DNA from: Aurantimonas sp. 22II-16-19i
Lineage (GTDB): Bacteria > Pseudomonadota > Alphaproteobacteria > Rhizobiales > Rhizobiaceae
DNA length: 44,724 bases
Direction of reading: 5' to 3'
Assembly (NCBI RefSeq): GCF_002088275.1
Contig: NZ_AQQS01000045.1
Coordinates: 1 to 44,724 of the forward strand
Shown here: positions 25,242-34,220 of the stretch, piece by piece
Layout: every line of letters begins with the position of its first letter
Position numbering within the stretch: the first letter of the stretch is position 1
Notes under the pieces: generated by a model
Databases searched by the model: none
What the model was told of the DNA's origin: nothing
Seen by the model: only the letters and a program-made list of their open reading frames with translations
Program-made: the position numbers and the translations under genes

Positions 25242-26240
25242 TCAGATCGCCGACGGCGCGCCGGTCCGCCTCGCCGCCTCGGAGGCCGCGGGTTCGCCAG
25301 CTTCACCGGCGGGCGGGGCGGGCTCGCCGGCTTCAAGGGCAGGCGGCACTGGTGGAAAAGTCGGATAGGTCGGCGCCGGCGGCCCGACGAAAGCGGGCCC
25401 GTCGGGCAGCGGCCGCACCAGGCGGTAGGCCACCAGTTCTTCCGGCGTCAGCACGTAGAGGCTGGCCGCCGGCGTCTGCATCGCCTTGATCCACAGCGCC
25501 GGATCGACGCCCATCTCCGCGAGCAGGCTCTGGCATTCGGCCGTCGTCGCCTGGATCTCGGCGATCGAGCGATCGACCGTGGAGGGCAGCCCCGGCTCCG
25601 ACCCCGACACCGCGAAGACCTGATGGACCCCCACCCAGGCGCCCTCGCCGGCTCGCCGCGTCGACCCGCCGGACAGCAGCAGCGGACAGGCGGAGGCGCA
25701 GTAGCCGTCGTCGGGCACGCGGGTGGAAATCCCCTGGCTGCGCAGGTCGCGGGCCATGGCGATCGCATCGGCGACGGAACCGCCGGGCGAGTGCATCACG
25801 AGGGTGTCGACGCCCGCCGCCTCCGGCGTCGCCAGGAACGCGCGCAACGCTTCTGCCGTGCCGAATTCGATCCGGCCGATGGCGCTGGCCTCGCCGCCCG
25901 GCCCTCGAAAGAAGCGCATCGGCGCCGCCAGCGCTTCGCCCTCCACCGGACCGTCATAGCCCGGCAGCACCGGCTCGCCCCGGTCGGGACCGACCGGCAT
26001 CGCCCGCGGCAGATAGGGGCGGATCTGGTCGCCGGGCCGGGGCGGGCGAAGCGGCATCGACTCGATGCGGCTGGTCCGCTCCTCCTCGGCGGAGCGCTCC
26101 GCCATGCTGCGGTAATCGATGACGACGATGGCCAGCGACACGCTGAGCAGCGCCACGAAGACGAGGCGCAGCACCGATCCCTCCGGCAGCGCCAGAAGGA
26201 CGCGCTCCAGCCGCCCCGGCGGTGTCTCGTCGCCGATCAT
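25242..26240 (-). CDS. Membrane-anchored ClpP/crotonase-fold protein
   Basis: A 332-residue protein resembling the COG3904 group of periplasmic proteins with a ClpP-like fold. One membrane helix lies at about 22-42, so the rest is probably periplasmic. SPGGSVADAI (151-160) forms the oxyanion-type loop, S183 in CASACPLL is the likely nucleophile, and H206 in GVHQV the likely base. The C-terminal 60 residues are Pro/Ala/Glu-rich. Peptidase activity is inferred, not known. It lies 60 bp after the 26301-27641 gene on the same strand, so the two may form an operon. Confidence 0.8.
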   Translation of the reverse strand: MIGDETPPGRLERVLLALPEGSVLRLVFVALLSVSLAIVVIDYRSMAERSAEEERTSRIESMPLRPPRPGDQIRPYLPRAMPVGPDRGEPVLPGYDGPVEGEALAAPMRFFRGPGGEASAIGRIEFGTAEALRAFLATPEAAGVDTLVMHSPGGSVADAIAMARDLRSQGISTRVPDDGYCASACPLLLSGGSTRRAGEGAWVGVHQVFAVSGSEPGLPSTVDRSIAEIQATTAECQSLLAEMGVDPALWIKAMQTPAASLYVLTPEELVAYRLVRPLPDGPAFVGPPAPTYPTFPPVPPALEAGEPAPPAGEAGEPAASEAARRTGAPSAI

Positions 26241-26300
26241 CTGGGGGCTACCTGACCGGACGGACCGGCGCGGCGCGGCACGGGGTGCGTCGCCTCCGCC

Positions 26301-27641
26301 TCACCGCGCGGCCGTCTTGGCGAAGGGCGTTGCGCCTGCCGGACGGTTGCGCTGGATGATGTCGTCCGCCTCGCGGGGCGGGCCGACGATCTCACCGTGA
26401 TGGACTGCCGCCTCCCGTTCACCCGCCCACTCGCCGGCATCGACGTCGCCGCGCTCGGCCGCCTGCAGCTTCTTCTGGATGCGCAGCGCGCGCATCATCT
26501 CGCCGGCGCTCATGTCGCCGAGTTCGAGCTCCTCGCCCTCCTCGCGGCGGATCACGTCCTGGACGATGCAGAGGACGAAGATCAGCACCGCCGGCAGAAG
26601 ATCGATGGAGATCGCCCCGGCCCAGGAGGGCAGGAAATCCCGCGCATAGCGGATCACCGCCTCCGGCGCCGACAGCGGGGTGAAGCGCAGAGGCTCGACC
26701 TTCGGTCGGGCGAGGATCTCGTCAGCCGCCGTCGCCAGCGCGAGGCTCTGGGCCTGCACCGCCGCCTCGATGGTGCCGACGACGCGGCTCTGGCGCTCGC
26801 GCAGATCCGCGTCGCCCGCGTCGGCAATGGGGGCGATGAAGCTGCGGCCGAGATCTTCCGCCGCGCGGCGCACGGCGGGCGCGACCGAGGTCTGTTCCAG
26901 CGAGGTCAGGAGCCCCGACAACGCCACGGCTTCGTCGCCATAGGCGTTGGCGCGTTCGGCGACCGGCCCTTGCGAGGAGACGAGCTTTCGCATCGCCGCG
27001 AGATGCTGGCCGCCCTGTTCGAACAGCGCCTTCACCTGGGCGCGCGAGCCTTCGATCTCGCCCTGCAGGCCGGAGAGCTGGCTCGACATCTGGCGCAGGA
27101 GCTGGACCACCGTCCCCGAACCGGACGTGCCGGTGAGGACGCCGGACCGTGCCTCCTGCTCCGACAGGCCGGCGAAGCGCTGGGAGGCGAGCTGGATGTC
27201 CGGCAACAGGCTCTGGGCGGCGAGCGCGTTCTCATGCGCCTCGTTGAGCTTCTGCTGATATTCCTCGGTGGTGACCGCCAGATGCTGTTCCAGCGCCGCG
27301 GAGCCGGCGAGCGCCGAGGCGTTCAGCCAGGACGACATGGCGATGATCATCGCCGAGCCGATCGCCATGGCGAGATAGAGCATGCGGCGGCCGCCCGGCT
27401 GGCGGACATGCGGCATGAACCGCATCAGATAGGACCAGAAGGCGTAGATCGCGACGGAGACCGCCGAGGAATAGACGATCGCGCCCAGAAACACCGTGGT
27501 CTCGTCGCCGTCGAGCAGTTCGCGCACGCCGAGATAGGTGTAGACGCCGCTGGCCAGCGCCAGCACCGAGAGAGTGATGCGGGTGGTGGCGTCGAGGCGG
27601 GTGACCTGCCCCCTCAACGCGTAGGATTGCGATGCACCCAT
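26301..27641 (-). CDS. Uncharacterised four-helix membrane protein with large helical loop
   Basis: I do not recognise this 446-residue protein. It has membrane helices at about 21-40, 49-72, 86-106 and 341-361. Between helices 3 and 4 lies a helical, Gln-rich loop of about 235 residues (coiled-coil-like around 115-210), which by the positive-inside rule should be periplasmic. After helix 4 comes a charged tail (VIRREEGEELELGDMSAGEMM). This layout could span the periplasm or sense envelope state, but that is speculation. A TTAA-N7-TTAA box lies 60 bp upstream of the start, suggesting cell-cycle control. The next gene on the strand encodes the ClpP-fold protein. Confidence 0.8.
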   Translation of the reverse strand: MGASQSYALRGQVTRLDATTRITLSVLALASGVYTYLGVRELLDGDETTVFLGAIVYSSAVSVAIYAFWSYLMRFMPHVRQPGGRRMLYLAMAIGSAMIIAMSSWLNASALAGSAALEQHLAVTTEEYQQKLNEAHENALAAQSLLPDIQLASQRFAGLSEQEARSGVLTGTSGSGTVVQLLRQMSSQLSGLQGEIEGSRAQVKALFEQGGQHLAAMRKLVSSQGPVAERANAYGDEAVALSGLLTSLEQTSVAPAVRRAAEDLGRSFIAPIADAGDADLRERQSRVVGTIEAAVQAQSLALATAADEILARPKVEPLRFTPLSAPEAVIRYARDFLPSWAGAISIDLLPAVLIFVLCIVQDVIRREEGEELELGDMSAGEMMRALRIQKKLQAAERGDVDAGEWAGEREAAVHHGEIVGPPREADDIIQRNRPAGATPFAKTAAR

Positions 27642-27700
27642 GAAGGCGGGATCCTCTCATCGACCGGACTCGGGACGGCCCGCCCTGCGAAGCAGCGTGC

Positions 27701-27715
27701 TTAACGAGAGATTAA
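27701..27715. promoter_or_regulatory. CtrA-type box TTAA-N7-TTAA
   Basis: TTAA (27701-27704), seven bases, then TTAA (27712-27715) gives an exact match to the alphaproteobacterial CtrA consensus spacing. It sits 60-74 bp upstream of the start of the four-helix membrane protein gene, a typical position for a CtrA-controlled promoter. A lone TTAAC occurs nearby at about 27788. The match is seen directly; binding is inferred. Confidence 0.55.
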
Positions 27716-27997
27716 GGCTTTCCCTCGGTGAGCGGTAGGGTGCCTGCCCGTCTGCAAATGATGCCGATCGCGTGAAGCGCCGTCATGGTTAACGAAATCC
27801 CACAAATTGCGCATCGATGGCCCGCAAGACCTGCAAGATTTGCATGCCTGCAGACGTTTTGATAGACATTATCTATTACGTATTCGGATAAACCCATTAT
27901 AAGACCTGCCCGTGATAAAAATTAGCTATCGCATAGATGCATGGCTGACATGCCTCAGCCGCGATTGCTCTGAGATCCTGATCTACTATTCTCCTCG

Positions 27998-28107
27998 CCA
28001 GTCGGATGCTTCGGCATCTCCTCCCAGTCGTCGGGTCCGGCTGTTTCCTCCCATACGGTCTTTCGAGACCACGCTTGGCCGGGTTCTTTGGGACCCGGCT
28101 TTTTTTT
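27998..28107 (+). ncRNA. Candidate trans-acting sRNA with CUCCUCCC segments
   Basis: The 600-bp gap between 27641 and 28244 is AT-rich in its left half and holds an apparent small RNA. Reading right there are three hairpins: GATGC-UUCG-GCAUC (28005-28018), CAGUCG/CGGCUG (28025-28043) and GGUCU-UUCG-AGACC (28057-28070). A 9-bp terminator stem (28078-28099, loop UUUG) follows with eight T's (28100-28107). CUCCUCCC and UUCCUCCC segments lie between hairpins, the anti-Shine-Dalgarno type seen in alphaproteobacterial families such as CcsR 'cuckoo' RNAs and rhizobial alpha-r14-like sRNAs. A possible promoter is TTGCTC (27965) with TATTCT (27987). No coding frame explains the terminator. The 5' end is approximate. 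Confidence 0.65.
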
Positions 28108-28213
28108 GCGCGGAATCCTGCCTTGCGGTTGCGCGCCGGGAGCCGGTCCCCTCGAACGCGAAACCCGCCGCCGGATGGCGCCGGCAGCGGGCTCGCAGGA
28201 TCGTTCGCGGTAT

Positions 28214-28238
28214 CAGGCGCCGCCCGATGCGGCGCCTG
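28214..28238 (-). terminator. Stem-loop just after the aminotransferase gene
   Basis: A perfect 10-bp stem (28214-28223 with 28229-28238, loop of 5 bases) lies 6 bp beyond the aminotransferase stop on the minus strand. No T-tract follows on that strand, so it may be an RNA 3'-end protector rather than a full intrinsic terminator. Confidence 0.45.
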
Positions 28239-28243
28239 CCGGC

Positions 28244-29533
<1,290 letters not shown>

Positions 29534-29584
29534 TCAGGCGATGGCGCAAGCCGCAATGGCCATGCCGGTCGCCGGTCGGCCGCG

Positions 29585-30058
29585 TCAGGCGGGTGGTGGC
29601 TCGAGCCTGCCCTCGAGACGCCCACGCGCCGACAGGAACGGGCCGATCGGCGGGCGCTCCGGGGCGAAACGGCCGAGCCCGACCGGCCCCGGCATGTCGA
29701 CATAGACCGCCTCGATGCCGCGGCTCGCCGAATAGGTCTCGTGCCAGAAGCCGGTGCCGCCGCTGTCGCGCAGAAACTCCCGCCACCACGTCGCATGCGG
29801 TTCGCTGCGGGTGAAGGCCTCCAGGCTTTCGAAGTCGCGCCAGTACTGGCGAATGCCGAGATGGGTCAGACCGAAGAACATCTGCTCTTGGCAAAGCAGG
29901 CCGGTCGGCGGCGTATCCGCTATCTGCGTCAGGCCCTTGCCGATGCCGATGATCGACATGACGCCGCGCAGCCTGCGAACGCGGATGCCGAGAATGACGA
30001 CCACGAGGTCGGGAAAGCCGGAGAGATCGACGGATCTGCGGGTGGAACGCTCTTGCAT
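29585..30058 (-). CDS. DUF4188 family protein
   Basis: A 157-residue protein of the DUF4188 group, sometimes annotated as 'monooxygenase family' because of a dimeric alpha/beta-barrel-like pattern. Typical segments are SGFPDLVVVILGIRVRRLRG, QYWRDFESLEAFTRS and FWHETY, the latter resembling heme-binding aldoxime dehydratase relatives. Catalysis has not been established. It is divergent from the TetR gene with 62 bp between the starts, which contain inverted and direct repeats, so it is the likely target of that regulator. The minus-strand leader has GGAG before the ATG at 30058. Confidence 0.85.
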   Translation of the reverse strand: MQERSTRRSVDLSGFPDLVVVILGIRVRRLRGVMSIIGIGKGLTQIADTPPTGLLCQEQMFFGLTHLGIRQYWRDFESLEAFTRSEPHATWWREFLRDSGGTGFWHETYSASRGIEAVYVDMPGPVGLGRFAPERPPIGPFLSARGRLEGRLEPPPA

Positions 30059-30072
30059 GCCGGATCTCCACG

Positions 30073-30116
30073 ATGTTTATCGTGTAAACATAGACGCTCT
30101 TGTATACAGTGTAAAC
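30073..30116. promoter_or_regulatory. Putative TetR operator between DUF4188 gene and tetR
   Basis: ATGTTTA (30073-30079) and TAAACAT (30085-30091) form a 7-bp inverted repeat with 5 bases between. GTGTAAAC occurs twice, at 30082-30089 and 30109-30116, and a GTATAC palindrome lies at 30102-30107. These repeats fill the 62-bp intergenic space, where a TetR dimer would repress both genes. This is inferred from position and symmetry. Confidence 0.6.
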
Positions 30117-30120
30117 GTCC

Positions 30121-30681
30121 ATGACGAGCCCCGGCGGCGGTTTGCGCGAATCCCTCGTCTCGGCAGCGCTGCAGCTCCTGGAGAGCGACGGCGCGGATCT
30201 GTCGCTGCGGGCCGTGGCGCGCGCGGCGGGGGTCTCGGCGATGGCGCCCTACCGGCATTTTCCCGACAAGACCGCCCTCCTGTCCGCCGTCGCCGAGCGC
30301 GGATTCGCCCTGCTGCATGCGAAGCTGACGGCGGCGGACGAGCGGGACGATCCAAGCGAGGCGCTGCTCGAGCAGGGGCTTGCCTATCTCGCCTTCGCCC
30401 GCGCTCACCCGGCGCTGTTTCGCCTGATGTTTGCCGGCGAAGTTGCCCGGGCTGTTGCGAAGCCGGATGGTCCCGCCGGCTTCGACGTTTTGGCTCGCCG
30501 CGTCGCCAGCCTGGCTCCGGGCGACATCGCGGCGGCAAGACTCGCCTGCTGGTCGATGGTGCACGGCCTTGCGACACTGTCGCTCGACGGGCGGCTCAAT
30601 GCTTCCGATCCGCAGCACGAGCGGGAAGCGCTGGCGCTGCTCGTCGGCGCCATCGGCCGCAACGGCCAGAAGCCGTCTTAG
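30121..30681 (+). CDS. TetR/AcrR family transcriptional regulator
   Basis: A 186-residue one-component regulator. The N-terminal helix-turn-helix spans about residues 28-47 (LSLRAVARAAGVSAMAPYRHF, followed by DKTALLSAVAERGF). The C-terminal ligand domain with ARAHPALFRLMF and an ACWSMVHGLATL segment is the TetR_C_13/WHG type. The ATG at 30121 follows the putative operator directly, so the gene is probably autoregulated and controls the divergent DUF4188 gene. The ligand is unknown. The deacetylase gene starts 95 bp downstream on the same strand and may be cotranscribed. Confidence 0.92.
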   Translation: MTSPGGGLRESLVSAALQLLESDGADLSLRAVARAAGVSAMAPYRHFPDKTALLSAVAERGFALLHAKLTAADERDDPSEALLEQGLAYLAFARAHPALFRLMFAGEVARAVAKPDGPAGFDVLARRVASLAPGDIAAARLACWSMVHGLATLSLDGRLNASDPQHEREALALLVGAIGRNGQKPS

Positions 30682-30776
30682 GCGGGCGGCGCGACAAAGC
30701 CCGCAACGGAGCTATCTTGGCCTGCAGGCCCGAGGGCCGGCGATTGCAGGCGAGCCAACTGGCGAAAGGCGTGGCA

Positions 30777-31850
30777 ATGAAAGTCTTCTTCTCGCAGACC
30801 CAGATGGATCACCGGCCGACGCAATACGGCGTCCATGGCCGGCTGGTGCAGCCGCTGGAGAATCCCGATCGTGCCGCGACGCTGATCGAGAGCCTCGGTC
30901 GCCTGGGACTGGCCGTCGAGGCGCCCGAGGATCTCGACCGCGGGGCGATCGAGAGGGTCCATCCGGCGCATTATCTCGCCTTTCTCGAAACCGCCTTCGA
31001 GCGGTTTCAGGCCCTGCCGAACGCCGGGCCGGAGGTTCTGCCGAACGTTCATCCCTATTTTGCCGCCGCCCGCCCCTATGGCGCCTCGCCGCTGTCCAAC
31101 GGTGCGCGACCGGCGCCGCGCACCACCGGCATCCTCGGCCAGTCCGGCTGGTATGTGGGCGATCTCTCCTGCGCGATGACGCAAGGCACCACCAGGGCCG
31201 CCTTCGCCTCGGCGGCGAGCGCCATCGCGGCGGCCCGCACGGTGCTCTCCGGCGACGGCGCGGCCTTTGCGCTCTGCCGCCCGCCGGGCCACCATGCCTA
31301 TGCCGACCGTGCCTCCGGCTTCTGCTTCCTCAACAATGCGGCGATCGCCGCCGAACTCCTGCGCGAGACATACGGGAAAGTCGCGATTCTCGACTTCGAC
31401 ACCCATCATGGCGACGGCACCCAGACGATCTTCTATGCCCGCGACGACGTGTTCTTCGGCTCGGTCCACACCGACCCGTCGGCCTATTACCCGCACTTTC
31501 TGGGCTATGCCGAGGAAACCGGACACGGCGCCGGCGAAGGCTGCAATCTCAACCTGCCGCTGGCCTTCGGTGCCGGCGACGGCGCATTCCTCGCCGCCGT
31601 AGAGACGCTCTCCGAGCGTGCCCTCGGCTTCGGGGCAGAGGCGCTGGTCATCTCGGCCGGCTGGGACGCCCATCAAGCCGACCCGCTGTCGAAACTCGCG
31701 GTGACCGGCGAGGCCTATCCGCGGGTGGGCGAGATGCTGGGCCGTCTGGGCCTGCCGAGCGTCATCGTCCAGGAGGGCGGCTATTCGCTGGCCGCGGTCT
31801 CCGAGGCGGCGCCCGCCTTCGTCGAGGCGTTCATCCGGGCGCGGGCCTGA
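30777..31850 (+). CDS. Histone-deacetylase family, acetylpolyamine-amidohydrolase-like enzyme
   Basis: A 357-residue zinc deacetylase. Zinc ligands are D208 and H210 in LDFDTHHGDG and D297 in SAGWDAHQADP. The catalytic histidine pair is H172-H173 in RPPGHHA, and the transition-state tyrosine is Y336 in QEGGYSL. The N-terminal HRPTQYGVHGRLVQPLENPDRA is typical of bacterial acetylpolyamine amidohydrolases, which release acetate from acetylated polyamines or related amines. The ATG at 30777 is used; a long in-frame extension upstream is out of phase with tetR and not coding. Substrate preference cannot be read from sequence. Confidence 0.93.
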   Translation: MKVFFSQTQMDHRPTQYGVHGRLVQPLENPDRAATLIESLGRLGLAVEAPEDLDRGAIERVHPAHYLAFLETAFERFQALPNAGPEVLPNVHPYFAAARPYGASPLSNGARPAPRTTGILGQSGWYVGDLSCAMTQGTTRAAFASAASAIAAARTVLSGDGAAFALCRPPGHHAYADRASGFCFLNNAAIAAELLRETYGKVAILDFDTHHGDGTQTIFYARDDVFFGSVHTDPSAYYPHFLGYAEETGHGAGEGCNLNLPLAFGAGDGAFLAAVETLSERALGFGAEALVISAGWDAHQADPLSKLAVTGEAYPRVGEMLGRLGLPSVIVQEGGYSLAAVSEAAPAFVEAFIRARA

Positions 31851-31920
31851 GGCGGGCGCAAGGCGTCGCCGGCGCGCGGCGGGAGCACTGCTGGCATGCG
31901 GTGTCGCGAAACGAAGGGTT

Positions 31921-31961
31921 GCCGGCTCCGTCCCGAACCATACGCTGGGACGAAAGCCGGC
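31921..31961. other. Long interrupted stem-loop
   Basis: GCCGGCT (31921-31927) pairs with AGCCGGC (31955-31961), and an inner GTCCC/GGGAC pair extends the stem. It lies between the convergent deacetylase and small secreted protein genes and may mark their mRNA ends. There is no T-tract on either strand. Confidence 0.4.
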
Positions 31962-31987
31962 ACGCGGTCGCGGGGGGACGGCCCCGC

Positions 31988-32323
31988 TCAGCGGTACGAG
32001 ATGACCGGGCAGCCGCGCACGCGGGCAAAGCGGATGACGGCGCGGCCATGGTACTTGCGGCCGACGACGGTGATCGCGCGGCGGCCGACATTGCGGATGC
32101 GTGCGTGGCGGAGACCGAAATGGCGCGCCTTGTCGAGGGCGCGGCGCGGCGAGCAGCCGGCATGGCGGCGATAGTGGCCGCGATGGCCGACGAATTCGAC
32201 GCCGCCGCTGCCGATCGAGATCGTGGCGCCGTAGCTACCGGCGGACGCTGCGGTCGGCACGGCGGCACCAGCGGCACCGAGGGCGGCGACGACGCAGAGG
32301 GTCTTGGCGAGTTTGCGGAACAT
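31988..32323 (-). CDS. Small secreted basic protein, unknown function
   Basis: A 111-residue protein with a signal peptide ending at about ASA-G (28/29). The mature part is strongly basic (Arg/His-rich) with two cysteines, in HAGCSPRRALDKARHFGLRHARI and RGCPVISYR, which could form a disulfide. I recall similar small exported proteins with the CSPRRAL...KA motif in rhizobia, always annotated as hypothetical. The ATG at 32323 has AAAGGAG upstream. The basic surface might bind the envelope or nucleic acid, but this is only a suggestion. Confidence 0.8.
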   Translation of the reverse strand: MFRKLAKTLCVVAALGAAGAAVPTAASAGSYGATISIGSGGVEFVGHRGHYRRHAGCSPRRALDKARHFGLRHARIRNVGRRAITVVGRKYHGRAVIRFARVRGCPVISYR

Positions 32324-32567
32324 GATCGGTGTCTCCTTTGACTTGGGCTCTCGTCGGCGCCTGTCGTCCGCCGATGAGGAGACCATGCCAAAGTGGCGCT
32401 GAACGATGCCGGAAAGCGGCGTTCATGAGGCGTTCAGCCTCTCATCCGAAGTCCGAAGGTCCCCTCCGGGATGTCGGGCTTGCAGTCCGCCCCCTGGCCG
32501 CGCGGGGTGCGATGCGCGCCGGTCCAGCTTTTCGGACAGGGTCCGAGCAGGGGCCGGACAGGCCGCT

Positions 32568-33182
32568 TCAGTCCAGCCGGCGCATCCAGAACTGCATCGG
32601 CTTGTCGCTTTCCTCGCCCTCACCCTCGCCCACGTCGCGCCAGCGCATGGTCGAGACGAGGCCGTCGATCCGTTCGTAACCGCGCTTCTGCCAGAAGCCG
32701 TCGAGCGGCAGGTAGCCGTCCGGCCGGGCGGGGTAATCGCCGGGCCGCACGACGCCGCAGAAGGCGGCGATGGCAAAGCCGCCGGCCCGGCCCGCCGCCT
32801 CGCGTTCATCGAAGAAGCGGTGGCCGGCGCCCCGGCCGCGATAGGCGGGAAGCAGCACCGATTCGCCGAGATAGAAGACGCTGGCCGGGTCGATGCCCCG
32901 ATTTGCGAAGGCCTCGCCCAGCTGCGGCTGGTGGTCGCCGAGGGGAGCCGCCGTCGCCGCCCCGACGATCGCCTCATCGCCGGCTCTCGCGATCACCGCC
33001 ATCGCGCCGGGCGAACCGGCGTAGGCTGCCAGATAGCTCCGCTCATAGGCCTCGTCCCCGTCATAGAGATAGGGATAGGCCCGGAACACCGCGATCCGAA
33101 GCCGGGCCAGATCGCCGAGCACCTTGGTGATCGCCGCACCGGGCAGCACCTCGAAGCTCAGCTCATCGGTCGGTTTCGCCAT
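32568..33182 (-). CDS. GNAT family N-acetyltransferase
   Basis: A 204-residue acetyl-CoA-dependent acetyltransferase. The acetyl-CoA loop is visible as VLLPAYRGRGAGHRFFDERE (Q/RxxGxG/A motif near 113-121). An aromatic stretch (FRAYPYLYDGDEAYERSYLAAYA) near residue 33 probably lines the acceptor site. The acceptor is unknown. It follows the SnoaL-like gene by 12 bp on the same strand, so the two form an operon. I recall the same pairing in other rhizobia. Confidence 0.9.
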   Translation of the reverse strand: MAKPTDELSFEVLPGAAITKVLGDLARLRIAVFRAYPYLYDGDEAYERSYLAAYAGSPGAMAVIARAGDEAIVGAATAAPLGDHQPQLGEAFANRGIDPASVFYLGESVLLPAYRGRGAGHRFFDEREAAGRAGGFAIAAFCGVVRPGDYPARPDGYLPLDGFWQKRGYERIDGLVSTMRWRDVGEGEGEESDKPMQFWMRRLD

Positions 33183-33194
33183 GCCTGTCCGATC

Positions 33195-33608
33195 TCACGC
33201 CTTCGAGACGGCCGCGATCCAGGCCTTCAGATTGTAGTAGGTGGTGACGCGGGTGATCCGGCCGTCCTCCAGCGAGAAGAACTGGCCGGCGGGGATCGAG
33301 TAGGCCTGGTTCGAAGCTTCCGGCAGGCCGGCCGCGGTCTCCCGGTAGCGGCCGCGCACGGTGAACTCGGCCGCCGCCCGCGTGCCGTCCTCGCTGGCGA
33401 AGACGACGATGTCGGCGAGCGTCTCGTCATAGTGGCGGTGCATCGTCGCCATGAAGGTACGGAAGCTGTCGCGGCCGATCTCCCGGCCGCTCTCGTTGAC
33501 GTCATGGGCGACGTCCTCGTCGAGGAGGGCCAGCATGGTATCGACGTCGCCGGCGTTGAAGGCGTCGAGATAGCGGCGGATCAGGGCTTCGGTCTCGGAG
33601 CGGGGCAT
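33195..33608 (-). CDS. Ketosteroid-isomerase-related SnoaL-like protein
   Basis: A 137-residue protein of the NTF2/SnoaL fold, of the 'ketosteroid isomerase-related' (TIGR02096-like) type. It begins with ALIRRYLDAFNAGDVDTMLALLDEDVAHDVNES, the usual cone-shaped-barrel entry helix, and ends with RVTTYYNLKAWI. The fold binds small hydrophobic molecules; a reaction cannot be assigned. It is the first gene of a two-gene unit with the GNAT enzyme, which might modify a shared metabolite. Confidence 0.88.
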   Translation of the reverse strand: MPRSETEALIRRYLDAFNAGDVDTMLALLDEDVAHDVNESGREIGRDSFRTFMATMHRHYDETLADIVVFASEDGTRAAAEFTVRGRYRETAAGLPEASNQAYSIPAGQFFSLEDGRITRVTTYYNLKAWIAAVSKA

Positions 33609-33719
33609 TGGGCATCCTCTGGATCGGGGGAGCGAATGTGGCTCGCTCCGCCCTACCCGTCAACGCCGCCCGGCGCCAGCCCGCAGCTGCGGTCCGCAGC
33701 TCCCGCCAGGCTCGCCGCC

Positions 33720-34220
33720 TCAGCTGGTGACGCCGAAGACCTCGGCGCAGCGCGAGAAGCTGAAGCCCTCGCCGTCGGTGTCGCGGCTGGCGCGGATGTT
33801 GGTGATGATGCCGCCGGAATTGGTGGTGATCTGCGCCTCGCAGCCGAGCTCCTCGGAACGGGCCGGCGCCATCAGCACCTGTCCCGGAGGCGCCGAATCC
33901 ACGGCCATGTTGCCGCCGATGTTGATGACGGTCCGCGGCGCCCGCTGCTTCTCGGCGAACTCCTTCTCCTGCTGGGTCATCGGACGGTACTGGGCCGGCA
34001 CGTTGCGCACGGTCTCGCCGCCCCGCCAGGTGTAGACGGTGCCGCCGGCATTCAACGGGAAGGCGCTGACGGGCGGGCCGTATTGCGAGAAGAAGGCGTC
34101 GCTCGGCTGGCCGAGCCAGCGTCCCTGGATCGCCTGGTTGGCTTCCTCGGTCGTCGTGCAGCCGGCGAGGCCGATGGCGATCAAGCTCATCGCTATGGTC
34201 GATAATAGGGTCGATTTCAT
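33720..34220 (-). CDS. Putative lipoprotein of unknown function
   Basis: A 166-residue lipoprotein. The signal sequence ends in the lipobox LAGC with C21 as the lipid anchor, followed by TTTEEANQ. The mature protein contains WLGQPSDAFFSQYGPPVSAF...GTVYTWRGG, a pattern reminiscent of small envelope lipoproteins that use a BamE/SmpA-like 'W-G...YGPP...YxW' fold. Two cysteines in the C-terminal half (GCEAQIT and SRCAEVF) may pair. Partners are unknown. The start at 34220 fits the lipoprotein signal. Confidence 0.82.
   Translation of the reverse strand: MKSTLLSTIAMSLIAIGLAGCTTTEEANQAIQGRWLGQPSDAFFSQYGPPVSAFPLNAGGTVYTWRGGETVRNVPAQYRPMTQQEKEFAEKQRAPRTVINIGGNMAVDSAPPGQVLMAPARSEELGCEAQITTNSGGIITNIRASRDTDGEGFSFSRCAEVFGVTS

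Noticed and set aside
27712-27897. 61-codon minus-strand frame in the AT-rich gap
   Set aside because: No ribosome binding site, composition unlike neighbouring proteins, and it covers the CtrA-like box.
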